Source: Nemania diffusa
Lineage: Eukaryota; Ascomycota; Sordariomycetes; Xylariales; Xylariaceae
Direction of reading: 5' to 3'
Assembly: GCA_038501195.1 (NCBI GenBank)
Contig: JBBPUQ010000004.1
Span: 5,222,001-5,286,000 of the forward strand
Length of the DNA: 64,000 nucleotides
The notes below the pieces were generated by a model that searched no databases, was not told the origin of the DNA, and saw only the letters and a list, made by a program, of their open reading frames with translations. Positions 1 through 11,261 of this stretch are shown here, in pieces (the stretch's first letter is position 1; each line of letters starts with the position of its first letter). The translations under genes and the position numbers were made by a program.

Positions 1-62
1 TCGCTAGTTGTTGTGCGGTACGGGTTGACGGACCCTTATATCGCTGTCAGTTTCAACAGGTC

Positions 63-1724
63 TTACCTGAAGGATGGTCGAGGTCTAAACTTACCGTATA
101 TTGGGGGTAGAGGTTGTTGAATCCTACGACTAACTAGGAGTTCGGCTAAACTGGGATGTGAGCTCCTTGGGTTTTCTTGCTGACTATTAGGCCTGGTGGT
201 ATATCGCGATGAAGTATACCGCGACGATACATCTTGGGGCTGGCCCTCCGTAGACGGCTCTTCTAAGGGAAATTCGTTTTCTATCCGACCCAAGCCTTCA
301 TTCGAAGCAATATATTCACTACTAGGTGCATTCATCAAAGGTATTCTGTCGATCCGTTTTACCGATTTAGACCAAGTTCCTAGACTATGCTCCTGTAAAA
401 TTAAGCTTCCACTCTTAGTCTGATCTTTGTGCCTTGATAAGCCTGTGAAGTTCTGAGATTTCTGTAGGTCCTCGACCTGCTCTCCAACATCGTGCTCATA
501 ATGTTCGAGTGCCATCTCGCTGTTTGTATGGCTGGAAAGAATGGAGGCGCATTGCAAGTCCTGACTCCGTAACCATATGTCTAACGGTGAATATCGTTCG
601 TCGCTAGTCTCAGCTAAATCACTAGATACGTCACTCTCTTTGTAGTTTCTATCAAAGATTGCACATTGGTCGGATTGTATTGTTTGGCCTGTATCGATGG
701 TCTCGTCCTGCATAGTCAAGTTACTACAGTTGGCAGTAGCATCTGCTTCGTGCAGGTGAGTGGTGTCGGCCTCCTGCTTCGGGAACGAGTTTTCCGGCTC
801 TGGTGATGGGGGACAGGAAACCTGTCGAGCCTCTACTAATGGCTCAATGTAACTTTCTATGCGAATTGCACTGTAAGATAGGCGCCATGAAGCAGTAGAC
901 GGTGATTCACGACCACTTCCGCCTAAAAGGTGAACAGGAGTAAGATGCGAAGGTGATGGCGGCTGGATAACAGATCCCATCTCGTTAAGGGATGCATTAC
1001 ATTCATGGTAAGAGTTGTCAGTAGGTCTCTTGACCGATTCAGATCGACTAGTTGGCGAGCGTGGCTCTTGTGGTCCGTTGATAGTTGACGTTGGGGAGAG
1101 TGATGTCTCTGGCGGTGTGCTGACCTCCTTCTTGACTTCTTGTTCGTCAACACTAGAAACGGAGAATTCAATTGTATCTCTAGGCCCGCCTCCCGGGAGC
1201 TCAGGCTCTCTGCAATTATTAATACTGGGTTGCTTAGAGGGTGCGAGCTTTATATCGTCGTTGTCGTCTTCGTCTTCTTCTTCCTCGCTCCTTAGTTCCT
1301 CTTGAATTCGCTTGTGCATCAGGCGCTTGAGCTCTGCACGCCGGGCAAGTTCTTCATCACTAGTACCAGCAGACGGCCGAGGGCTGGCCTTCGCATCGAC
1401 CCGGTGAGATAAGCGTCGGATCAACCTTGTTCTGAATGATCCTAATTTTCTCGTCTTTGACTCATCCGCATCTCTGTCTAGGACATCCTCGTCGGAGTCT
1501 TCCACGTCGACAGCTTCGGGGTCGACGATGTTGTGATATGCGGGAATGACGACTTGTGAAGGGCCCCTCGAGGCCAGGAGGGAAGAGAGATACATGTTGG
1601 TGTCAGACCTCGATAGCGTCCTGGACAACCTCACACGAGGTGGCTGGGTGGGTAGGTCAATGGCCTGTGTCTGAGTCTCTTTGCCGGCGGGTTGACGATT
1701 GCGACAGCAGCAGAGGAGAGACAT
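63..1724 (-). CDS. Conserved fungal protein of unknown function, Ser-rich, charged
   Basis: Open frame of 553 codons from an ATG at 1724. I do not recognise a named domain. The N-terminus has a Cys triplet (MSLLCCCRN), a possible palmitoylation site, then a segment with the pattern RTLSRSDTNMYLSSLLAS. Around residues 95-145 come basic stretches (RTRLIRRLSHR, RRAELKRLMHKR) followed by a long Glu/Asp run; the remaining 400 residues are low-complexity and rich in Ser, Pro and Glu, so probably disordered. The last codons read ...SFR then TAA, but the stop overlaps a perfect splice donor (AG|GTAAG at about 66-70), so the true 3' end may lie in a further exon outside the window. The only in-window acceptor would leave a 23-nt intron, which is too short. 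No paralogue or partner is visible nearby. Gene reality is likely; function is unknown. Confidence 0.7.
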   Translation of the reverse strand: MSLLCCCRNRQPAGKETQTQAIDLPTQPPRVRLSRTLSRSDTNMYLSSLLASRGPSQVVIPAYHNIVDPEAVDVEDSDEDVLDRDADESKTRKLGSFRTRLIRRLSHRVDAKASPRPSAGTSDEELARRAELKRLMHKRIQEELRSEEEEDEDDNDDIKLAPSKQPSINNCREPELPGGGPRDTIEFSVSSVDEQEVKKEVSTPPETSLSPTSTINGPQEPRSPTSRSESVKRPTDNSYHECNASLNEMGSVIQPPSPSHLTPVHLLGGSGRESPSTASWRLSYSAIRIESYIEPLVEARQVSCPPSPEPENSFPKQEADTTHLHEADATANCSNLTMQDETIDTGQTIQSDQCAIFDRNYKESDVSSDLAETSDERYSPLDIWLRSQDLQCASILSSHTNSEMALEHYEHDVGEQVEDLQKSQNFTGLSRHKDQTKSGSLILQEHSLGTWSKSVKRIDRIPLMNAPSSEYIASNEGLGRIENEFPLEEPSTEGQPQDVSSRYTSSRYTTRPNSQQENPRSSHPSLAELLVSRRIQQPLPPIYGKFRPRPSFR

Positions 1725-2128
1725 TCTTAGATAGTGCCTTTGAAGAGGAGGGAACGGTATGCACCATGAGTCACTTGTGCGAGGGATTCGACAAGCACTA
1801 GGCCCGGGACATCAGAATGGGAATGGCAGACAGATGGGTCTCGTCCAGAGCACATTTCATGTGACGGTTCCACGGCAGTCTGTACTATCACTGCCCTGGG
1901 CGGTGCAGAAAGAACAAGATGTCCTCCATTGAGGCTCTCATTTGTTAGGTATAAATTATAAATTTACGAAGTTACCTACGTCAAGAAGTAAACCAGGGGC
2001 ATTGCGTTGGTGGATAGGCCTCCGCAGGTAGGTGCCGAAGGCGTTTTTAATCGGCAAGTTGAACCTGCCCCCTAAACCCTTGAACACCGAGAGCGAAGAG
2101 CGAGAGGGAAGAGCAAGGGCGATAATAA

Positions 2129-2155
2129 CCTACCTACCTACCTACCTACCCACCT
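2129..2155. repeat. (CCTA)n microsatellite
   Basis: About six tandem CCTA units ending in a CCACCT variant. The same TACCTACC word recurs singly across most intergenic regions of this window. Confidence 0.9.
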
Positions 2156-4254
2156 AAGGTACACCAAGAATCACCCTCCAAACATAGACACCTGCCTCGA
2201 CAAATTTGAAGCAATCAGTAGCTCACCGCACAAACTCACCTTCAATTGATAAATGGTGGGCTGTGGGGTAGTCTCTAATTCCCGAGCTGAAGGTGATGGA
2301 CGTGGAACTGGTACCGGCTTTCGTAGAAGTGCCTTTGACCGAAGCCATTGAGATATAGCTTATATAGTCTTCGGTTACCGTACCTAAGAGTTGACTATGT
2401 TCTCTCCTCAAGCTGTGAGGTCAGGGGTATTCGTCGGTTGAATAAGAGGCCAAGTCGCTATGCTCAATTGATGCTGAAACTACACTACAGGCTACAAACG
2501 TAGACTTTTGTTTGTATATGTAGTCCTTGCCTCTGATCCGAAGTAGAGCTATGAACTCTCAACGCTAGTCTATTCTGTATATAGATCAGTACCTATTGGT
2601 AATCTCAGACACAAACGACGAGACGGCTACTAAAGGAAGCCCCCCAGAATGAACTTAACACTAGCAATAACAGCGAAGTATCCTCGCCATCTAAACTTAT
2701 GGGGTTTATGGACATATTTACTCTTGGCTTGGACGCTGCTTATTTACGAAATTGACGAGTTTAAACTCTAGGTAGTTGGGTTGTTTTCGACAACGCATTA
2801 GGTAGTCAGCTCATTCCGATCGTACATTATTACTATGTGAGGAACCCTCGGCTTTCAGATGGGTGTATTCGGATTAAACCAGGTAGGTACCCGTTCTTAA
2901 TAAGGTAGTTTGTAGTCGCGGCATTCTGTAAGTTATAAGTTGACTCGTGGCGCTATTACCGCCTTTATAGAAGCTCATAAGCCCGTCTGAGAAGTTATCG
3001 CACTTGGCAGGTTGTCAAAGTATGGTAAATCTAGGTATGCATGTATATGCATGATTACCTCAGATTTGGGCTCAGAAATCTGACAAAAGTACTACCTACT
3101 GTACTGTCCAGAGTACATAATGCATGATCCGTCGTGCCAGACATGTAGGTGGCGACTATGTAGCGTACATAGATAGCAGGGATATCGTCAAGCTACCTGA
3201 CTTCTGGCCAGACTCAACTTCACCGACAGGCTAGATATTTAGGTAGACTACCTATCACCTAGCTTGATCAGTTTTATAATAAGCACAGTATTGTACATAC
3301 TTCTAGCATGCGGTCTATGCAGTCTACCCAACTGGGGCGGGGCAAGTAAACCACGGCAGGCAAATGAGTCTATAGGTATACACACTACGTAGCGAGGTAG
3401 GTAGACACTGTGCTGTACAGAGTAGATGGGACGTAATCACGCATGTTTGTGCACAGATGGCTTCACCCCCAAGTCCTGTGCCGCCGATACAGTAAGTCAG
3501 TCGAAACACATGGACTAAGTTGGAAGTAGATCGCTACTCTAGTCTAGTGCCGCTCTAGATGCTCTGCTACATATGTACATACATGTAGTACAGTCTCGTA
3601 CCTCCTTTGATTCCTCAAGTTAATACTGTAAGTAGAGTATGTACGCATATGTGGCATTCAATAACAACAATGCCTAACCCTAGATTGCAAAGATCTGGTT
3701 TGAGAGGATACCACGAGCCTCACTACCCAAAAACGAAAATGAGGGGTGGAATAGTAGGTACATTTCTGACTGAGAGGGCTGTAGCTAACGCTATCTGGGT
3801 AGGAATACGGCAGTGATAGCACAGTACCGCAGCCGGGGACGAATCACCATCGGCTGGCTCGGTGATCCTTTGGTGCCCATTGGTGATTCTCAGTTCTATC
3901 CTTCTGCCCGCTTTCGGAGTCCAGCCTCTTGCATCTATCGGGTGCGCTAGTGAAAAAGATTTGCTGACTGTGTACTTGTAGATTCGTACGTACGCAGTAG
4001 TTCATGGTGCACTTGGGTACTTGTATACGCAGTACTGTAGCATGTGGGTAGGTACCTACTATGTAAGACTAGAACACTGGCCCCGAGTCGGGCATGCATC
4101 TTGAGCACTGAAGCAGGCCCTTGAGTAGCGCCCCTCAAACACCCCTCCATCCCATTGCATGGCGCAATCCCCACTACCTATCAATTAGCGCAATTGGTCC
4201 CTTGAGCTCCGAAGACCCCTCCTTCGCATCGCTTAGTCTACATTGCAGCTCGAG

Positions 4255-4360
4255 TTTTCTTCTTATTGTCGTTGTTCCCCTCTTCTGACATCTCTTTCTC
4301 TACTCTCCCTCTCTCCTTCATTTCTCATTCTCCTCTTCCCTAAACTTCTCCTAAACTTCT
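4255..4360 (+). promoter_or_regulatory. CT-rich tract upstream of met6
   Basis: About 100 bases of almost pure T/C on the + strand, 215-320 bases before the met6 start codon. Such CT blocks often lie just upstream of transcription starts of strongly expressed genes in filamentous fungi. The role here is inferred from position and composition only. Confidence 0.45.
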
Positions 4361-4575
4361 TCTCCCGCTACTGTTGTTGTTTTCGGTAGCAACAACTGTT
4401 TCTCGTGTCTCAGTAGAGCAATTAGGGAATAGGAAGTAGAAAGTGTGCATCTCCCGTAAGCTCACTCACCCTTTTCTTAGGGCCTATGGTTTTCGCACTT
4501 GGTGGTTCCTCGCTGACTGTCTGTTTGCTTAATAGAAAACCCTTATACAAACACATATTCCGGGCCACCGCCAAG

Positions 4576-7001
4576 ATGGTTCAATCCGCCGTTCTTGGGT
4601 TTCCCCGTATGGGTGTAAACCGTGACCTGAAGAAGGCAACTGAAGCTTGTAGGTATCCCCAATTTTACCTAATGATACTGTTCTGGCAGCACCTGACTCG
4701 TACGTGTAGACTGGGCTGGCAAACTTTCCCAGGCCGACCTCCTAGCCGAGGCCAAGCGTCTCCGTCTCGCCCACTGGAAGATCCAGAAGGATGCTGGCGT
4801 CGATGTTATCCCTAGCAACGACTTTGCTCTCTATGACCAGGTCCTTACCCACATCCAGGACTTCGGTGTAAGCAAAACCCGCCAATTCATACACTTGGCT
4901 TCCAAATTCACTGACATGCCATGACCTGTAGGCTGTTCCTGAGCGCTACTCCAGCGCTGGCCTCGACCGTGTCGATGAATACTTTGCCATGGGCCGTGGC
5001 CACCAGAAGGGCGGCATTGATGTTCCCAGTTTGGAAATGGTGAAGTGGTTTGACTCCAACTACCACTACGTCAAGCCCACCCTTCAAGACAACCAGACTT
5101 TCACTCTGACTGCCAGCCCCAAGGCTGTCAACGAGTTTCTCGAGGCCAAGGAGGCTGGCATTGTCACCCGGCCTGTCCTTGTCGGCCCCGTCTCGTTCTT
5201 GCACCTCGGCAAGGCGGACCGTGGCCAGAGCGTCGACCCCATCGACCTCCTTGACAAGCTGCTACCCGTCTACGAGCAGCTTTTGACCCAGCTCAAGCAG
5301 GCTGGTGCTGAGACTGTCCAGATTGATGAGCCTGTTCTCGTCTTTGATCTCCCCACTAAGGCCAAGGCTGCCTTCAAGCCCACCTATGAGAAGCTTGCCA
5401 GCCTCGGTGACAAGATCCCCAAGCTTGTCTTCACCACCTACTTCGGTGACGTCGTCCACAATCTTGAGGCTATCCCTAAGGATATCTACGCTGTACACGT
5501 CGACCTTGTTCGCAACCCAGAGCAGCTTGACACTGTTGCTAGCGCCCTTAGCCCTAAGACCATTCTGTCAGCTGGTGTCGTCGATGGCCGCAACATCTGG
5601 AAGACCAACTTCAAGCGTGCCATTGAGACCGTAGAGACTGCCATCCAGAAACTCGGCAAGGACCGTGTCATTGTTGCCACATCCAGCTCTCTCCTACACA
5701 CTCCCCATACCCTTGCCAGCGAGAAGAAGCTGGACCCTGAGATTGCCGATTGGTTCTCCTTTGCCTCTGAAAAGGCTGTCGAAGTTGCTATTATTGCCAA
5801 GGCCGTCAACGAAGGCCCTGCTTCCGTGCAGGATGCGCTTGCGGCTAACGCGAAGTCCATGAACGCCCGTGCTACGTCTAAGCGTACCAACAACCCTGAG
5901 GTCAAGGACAGACAATCCAAGATCCAGCCTTCGGACTACAACCGCAAGTCCGAATTCCCCAAGAGAATTTCGCAACAAGAAGCGAAGCTTAAGCTTCCCC
6001 TATTCCCTACCACTACCATCGGATCTTTCCCCCAGACTAAGGAGATCCGTGTCCAGCGAAGCAAGCTCACCAAGAGTGAGATCACTGAGGCACAGTATGA
6101 CAAGTTCATTGAGCAGGAAATTGACATGAACGTCAAGATCCAGGACGAGCTTGACCTTGATGTTTACGTCCACGGCGAGCCCGAGCGTAATGACATGGTT
6201 CAGTACTTCGGTGAGCGCCTCGATGGCTATGCCTTCACCACCCACGCTTGGGTCCAGAGCTACGGTTCCCGCTGCGTCCGACCTCCCATCATTGTCGGTG
6301 ATATCTCTCGCCCGGCCCCCATGACTGTCAAGGAGTCGAAGTATGCCGTGTCAGTCTCCAAGAAGCCCATGAAGGGTATGCTGACTGGTCCTGTCACCTG
6401 CTTGCGGTGGTCTTTCCCCCGTGACGACGTGCACCAGTCGGTTCAAGCTGAGCAGCTTGCTTTGGCCCTTCGTGATGAAGTCGTCGACCTCGAGAAGGCC
6501 GGCGTTGACGTTATCCAGGTCGACGAGCCTGCTCTTCGCGAGGGTCTTCCCCTGCGATCTGGCAAGGAGCGCGAGGCCTATCTTGACTGGGCTGTGAAGG
6601 CCTTCAAGCTCTCAACCGTCGGTGTCGAGGATTCGACTCAGATCCACTCCCACTTCTGTTACTCTGAGTTCCAAGACTTCTTCCATGCCATCGCTGCTCT
6701 TGATGCCGACGTGCTGTCTATCGAGAACAGCAAGTCTGATTCTAAGTTGCTCAGCGTCTTTGTTGACGAGGCCTACCCCCGTCACATCGGCCCGGGTGTT
6801 TATGATATCCACTCGCCCCGTGTACCCAGCGAGCAGGAGATCAAGGACCGCATTGAGGAGATGCTGCAGTACCTCAAGCCTGAGCAGCTCTGGATCAACC
6901 CCGACTGCGGTCTTAAGACTCGGCAGTGGAAGGAGACTAAGGAGGCGTTGGTCAACATGGTCAATGCCGCCAAGTTCTTCCGTGCCAAGTATGCCAAATA
7001 A
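4576..7001 (+). CDS. met6: Cobalamin-independent methionine synthase (MetE/Met6)
   Basis: Transfers the methyl group of 5-methyltetrahydropteroyl-polyglutamate to homocysteine, the last step of methionine synthesis, in the cytosol. Exons: 4576-4648, 4710-4867, 4932-7001 (introns of 61 and 64 bp, GT-AG), giving 766 residues, the usual fungal length. The spliced N-terminus reads MVQSAVLGFPRMGVNRDL, as in the family. Zinc/homocysteine ligands are visible: His and Cys in IHSHFCYSEF, Glu in SIENSKS and Cys in NPDCGLKTR near the C-terminus. The N-terminal half is the duplicated TIM-barrel typical of MetE. The start at 4576 has a good context (GCCAAGATGG); another ATG at 4486 is in frame with no stop between, so a 30-residue extension cannot be excluded. 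Codon use is strongly C-ending, which suggests high expression. Confidence 0.97.
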
Positions 7002-10000
7002 ATGGCAGCTTGACACAAACTTTAGGTGCTTGTTCACAAGAAACAAGCACTGCTTTTATTTAAATGTTTAGCATTTCTGCGCCGGACCGGGCATCTGTCT
7101 TCGATTTCAACATCGGCGTTCTCATTGTGGCATGGGTTTTCATGCAACTGTCATATACCAAAAAAGTTATACAGGCAAGACAGGCGGTCGGGAAACTGGA
7201 GCATTCAACACAGCATTTAAAGCGGCGGGAAAGGAAATATGATACCACGGTCCATCAACCGGACCTGGGGAGAAAGGCGTTTACTGGAATTTGATTAGCA
7301 TATTCCGGCAAGGCGACACGAGTTGCCTTGTTTGTATGTAGAAGTAGTAGTCGTTACATAGTAGCTGACCGTGAGCCCTTCAACTGGGTACGAGTTAGAA
7401 CGACAATGATAATTACCATCAGAGAGACGGCAATTGCTGTCTCTTAGATGTAAAGCAACATGGCCGTTCTCCGTTTCGCAAATGATTTTTTTTAACCTTG
7501 CATGAGTCGTCCGTTTAGTATTGCTTTTGGATTAGACGTTATGAGTGAGTACATACTATGTAGACAAATTAATCTATTTACTAAGATTTTAGAATCAACA
7601 AGCTATGAGAACCCTGCGTTTTTGGTAGAGTAATGTGCGAAGGAAATCATATAACCAATCAGAGAGGTAATCTTAGGGCCAGTGCCACTGTTTCACTAAT
7701 AATTAATTCCCGTGCCACCGGTCCACGTAGGTAAAAGAATGAATAAACCGTGGCTTGGTGAGCGTTACCAAGGCGCTGAATTAAATAGGGGCGTTTTGAT
7801 TAGGATAGTTTTATGCAGCTGTACCTAGTAGGAATTATCGTATGTACATATTGAATCATTTTTGGTATAATCTTATATAAATAATGCATGCTTACTACAT
7901 TAAATAGAAAAAAAAGACATACACAAATGTACAACTCCAAAGGAGCATTGAGGTATTTGCTACGGAATCCGACGTGTGTATTGCGTACATGCGTAGGACA
8001 GACCCCGACCTTCTACTTTGTACGGTGGTAAGGGAGTCTCGGGAAGAGATGGCGGGCCAACGAAAAGGAAAGGACCGAGACAAGAGAAATCAATAGCCAT
8101 GTGGCGGGTTGCACATCAAGCTCAATATTGTGATACAATTTCAAAGACCAAACGTGGCATCGGGTAATTGATTGCAAGGAGACGATGTGGCGCAGGCTGT
8201 TATTGTTATGTATCGTCTTTCACACATTATCTTGGCGGTGAGGAGCGGCTTTGGCAGCATACGCATACTTACCTAGAACAGCACTCAACTAATATTCTTT
8301 GTATGGATGGTAAAATTAAAGCAATGCGACAAAGCCTCGCTTTAACATAATAAAGCTTGGATGAGAAGTGTCGTAATTGCAGATCAATGGTTTCGCCTTT
8401 GATCAGACTATTCTTTTATGTGTGCATGAGCCTGGTTTATAACAAGGGATTTTACTGTTCATCACATCCCTTTGCTTGACATAATTAAAATCTGACAAAG
8501 AATCCTACACAAGCAAGTAGGCATCCTAGCACTAAGCATCGTGGCAGGATGGCGAGCGAGCATAGGGGACGGCGTGTACCGGACGTTCTGGTCTAGACCC
8601 CATCCAGATAGGCCTCAACTCAGTGGCTAGCGTCCCCTCTCTCTCGTCCACAATGATATGAGGAATAAAGACAGAACCTGAAGTCATTGTGTTGTATGTG
8701 CTGTGCATCGTCGGACTACCAACACGTGGTTGCGACACCATCTGCAGAAGCAATCTCGCAAATTTGCCTTCATCTCTCTTATTGTATGGAAGTACTTGCG
8801 ACGTGTGATTGCGGAGGAAGAGCCTGGGTTAGGTCCCCAGTAGGATCCCTCTAGCGATGACAGCATCGCATGGTACCGGTTTCACAAAATCAGTCCTTGC
8901 CTCGGGGTTCTTCCGTACGTAGAGATATACTGTTCCCCTAACAGCGGCTACAGGGGGTAAGCAAGAATTTTTATACGATGTTCTTGCCCCTTCACCCAGA
9001 CGAAGCCTTGCTATCCCATCAACCAACCGCCCGTAAAGACTGATGTGTGCACGTTCCCTACATAAACCAACCATCAAATCATCACAGATGCGAGAGCGGG
9101 TGATCGCCTACCTAGCTCGTAGATACTATGTAAGTAATGTCTATGCTTTATATGGTGCTGAGAGAAAACCTGGTCGCTCTTTGTTGTTTTGTACATCGTA
9201 TCGTTCCCGTGGCGGCACGAAAACAATGATCGCCCTTTGGAGCTTTCTTCTTAGTGGCTACAGTTCATATCCTATCCCCACTATAGACGGTAAGGAAGAT
9301 GCAGAGCGATCCTTGTTGGCCAAGCTCTCAACTCTCATTGGCTTGCGTTGCTGTTTCACCATTGATGTACCTGCATACGCTATCGGCAGGGGTTGCATCA
9401 TGGAATAAACTACTGGACGTGGGTCTCAGGGGTAAGCGCCGCGCCTGAACACTGCGCCGGACTCTCATTACAGCTGGCCCTCGCATGTACCTATCATCGA
9501 TTTACTACTGCCTACGCCCCCCAAATAGTATGGTAGGTACCTTAGCTACAGAATCATCTAGTAAATGACCTGCCTGTGTGGATCACCGTTTGTGGAGCCA
9601 GAGTACCCGGAATAAACCCTGGAATAAAATCAGTACCAGGGTTGGTAGCGCACCTCTCAGTGGAGGTTGGGCTGATGGCTGGCTGACTGACCGACTGACT
9701 GGCTGGATCTGGTAAAAAAGGGTCACCCTCCAGGCTGCGTATACCCTCTCTTTCCTCTCTTTCTCTCCCCACCTCTTGCGTGTTCTTTATTCATCTGAGT
9801 CTATCTCGAGTCTCTCCTTTCTCCCTTCGACGCTGTCCGTCATTTACATTCATTCCTGCCCAGCCAGCTGTGTTCGCTTCTTCGCATATACCGTTCCCCT
9901 TCGACAACCTAGCAACTGTGTCTGCTCAGCTTCCGCGGAATCGACTTTCGCTTTTTGACATTCGTATTGCACCTTGCAATCGTCCACTCCTTTGACGACG

Positions 10001-10133
10001 CCCGAAGTATCATTCTCTATCCGAGACCCCGATTACTCGATTAAAAACCGCAGATCCAAGAGATTCAGCCTGAGAAAACATCTGAACCCCCGAATATAAG
10101 AGAACCATCGTCTTGTATATCCATACCATCAAA
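7002..10133. other. Gene-free 3.1 kb between met6 and the surface protein
   Basis: Only short, low-quality open frames; none shows a recognisable motif or can be extended by splicing. It contains the met6 3' UTR and, from about 9740 to 9900, the CT-rich promoter and leader of the downstream gene. A coding-poor, moderately AT-rich spacer. Confidence 0.55.
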
Positions 10134-11261
10134 ATGAAGACCACCACTGTTGCATTTGGCCTCTTCGCCGGCCTGGCCTCCGCATACAACCACCACGCTC
10201 GCCACATCCATGCACCTTTCATTCGCCGGAATGAGACGGCTGCTGCGGCCCCCTCAACCACTCTGATCGTAGCCATCACCAGCGTCCATACCATCACATC
10301 TTGTGCTCCCACAATCACCAACTGCCCCGCACGTGCTAACAACTCGACCGGCCCAGTCACCGTCACAGAGGTCATCGATCTCACCACCACTGTCTGCCCC
10401 GTCGCTGATGCCACTTCCATTTCCAGCTCTGTTGTAGATGCCCACAGCAGCGGTCTGGTCACTGGAACCACCCACGTTCTGACCAGCAGCGGCAACAGCC
10501 CTGCCCAGACCCCAGCCCCCAGCTCTGGTGCTGGTCTGACTGCTTATCCCACTGCTGCCACCAGCGACTCTACGCTGACCTTCACTGTCGGCGCCGAGGG
10601 CTCGCAGTCTATTAGCGTCACAACTATCCACTCTACCTTCACCCAGATAGTCACCATCATCTCCAGCCCCCTCCCAAGCTCTGCCGGCTCCGTGGGTGCT
10701 GAGGATGTTACAAGCGTAGAAGGCACAACCACCACTACCTTAACCTCAACTTCCACCCGCACCGTCACTATTGCAGGTTCTACCAAGACCTCGACTGTCA
10801 TCGGCTCTGGCTCTGGCTCTGGCTCTGGTTCCGGCTCCAGCTCTGGCTCTAGCTCTGGCTCCAGCTCCGGCTCTGGTTCTGATACTGGTTCCGACTCGCC
10901 TTCCGTCTCCGATGCGGCTGTATGCTCCGCTGTGACTGTTACTGTCACCGAGGCTGCCCCCGCCAGCACTGTCTACGTCACAGTCGGTGCCTCCGCTGCT
11001 GCTACATCTCCCCTCAACGTAGAAGCTGCCACATCTAGTGTCAGCGCAGCTACTGCCACTACCACCGGTGCTAGCGATGCTGGTAGCGGTGGTGATGACA
11101 ACGAGTGCCCTCCTGACGAGACAAGTAGCGATGTCGATGTCACTCTTACCGCCACCGCCACTGTCGTCCCGTTTCCCACTGGGGGCAACGGCACAGTCGC
11201 CACCGGCTATCCCGTTGGCACTGGTGCTCCCGCTGCTAAGCGACGCCACGCACTCTACTAA
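10134..11261 (+). CDS. Secreted Ser/Thr-rich cell-surface protein
   Basis: 375 residues from the ATG at 10134; an in-frame ATG at 10113 would put charged residues before the signal peptide, so I prefer the second. Residues 1-17 form a signal peptide (MKTTTVAFGLFAGLASA). It is followed by a His-rich stretch and a dibasic IRR site. Next comes a cysteine module of the kind seen in fungal wall proteins (TITSCAPTITNCPA ... TTTVCPVAD). The rest is dominated by Ser, Thr, Gly and Val, with a Ser-Gly repeat at about residues 224-250, which predicts heavy O-mannosylation. There is no hydrophobic C-terminal GPI signal: the protein ends AAKRRHALY, with a KR pair that could be a Kex2-type site. Probably a secreted or wall-associated structural protein or adhesin; the exact role is unknown. 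Confidence 0.8.
   Translation: MKTTTVAFGLFAGLASAYNHHARHIHAPFIRRNETAAAAPSTTLIVAITSVHTITSCAPTITNCPARANNSTGPVTVTEVIDLTTTVCPVADATSISSSVVDAHSSGLVTGTTHVLTSSGNSPAQTPAPSSGAGLTAYPTAATSDSTLTFTVGAEGSQSISVTTIHSTFTQIVTIISSPLPSSAGSVGAEDVTSVEGTTTTTLTSTSTRTVTIAGSTKTSTVIGSGSGSGSGSGSSSGSSSGSSSGSGSDTGSDSPSVSDAAVCSAVTVTVTEAAPASTVYVTVGASAAATSPLNVEAATSSVSAATATTTGASDAGSGGDDNECPPDETSSDVDVTLTATATVVPFPTGGNGTVATGYPVGTGAPAAKRRHALY
10803..10885 (+). repeat. In-frame Ser-Gly coding repeat
   Basis: Tandem GGCTCT/AGCTCT hexamers encode alternating Gly-Ser and Ser-Ser-Gly in the surface protein. Being a short coding repeat, it is expected to vary in length between strains. Confidence 0.85.

Larger units (their letters stand above)
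1725..4575. other. Divergent intergenic region between the unknown gene and met6
   Basis: No open frame here resembles a protein or shows fungal splice structure. It holds the promoters of both flanking divergent genes. It is rich in short TAGGTA/TACCTA words (for example near 2035, 2130-2155, 2880, 3240, 3390, 4050). The last 300 bases upstream of met6 turn pyrimidine-rich. Confidence 0.6.
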
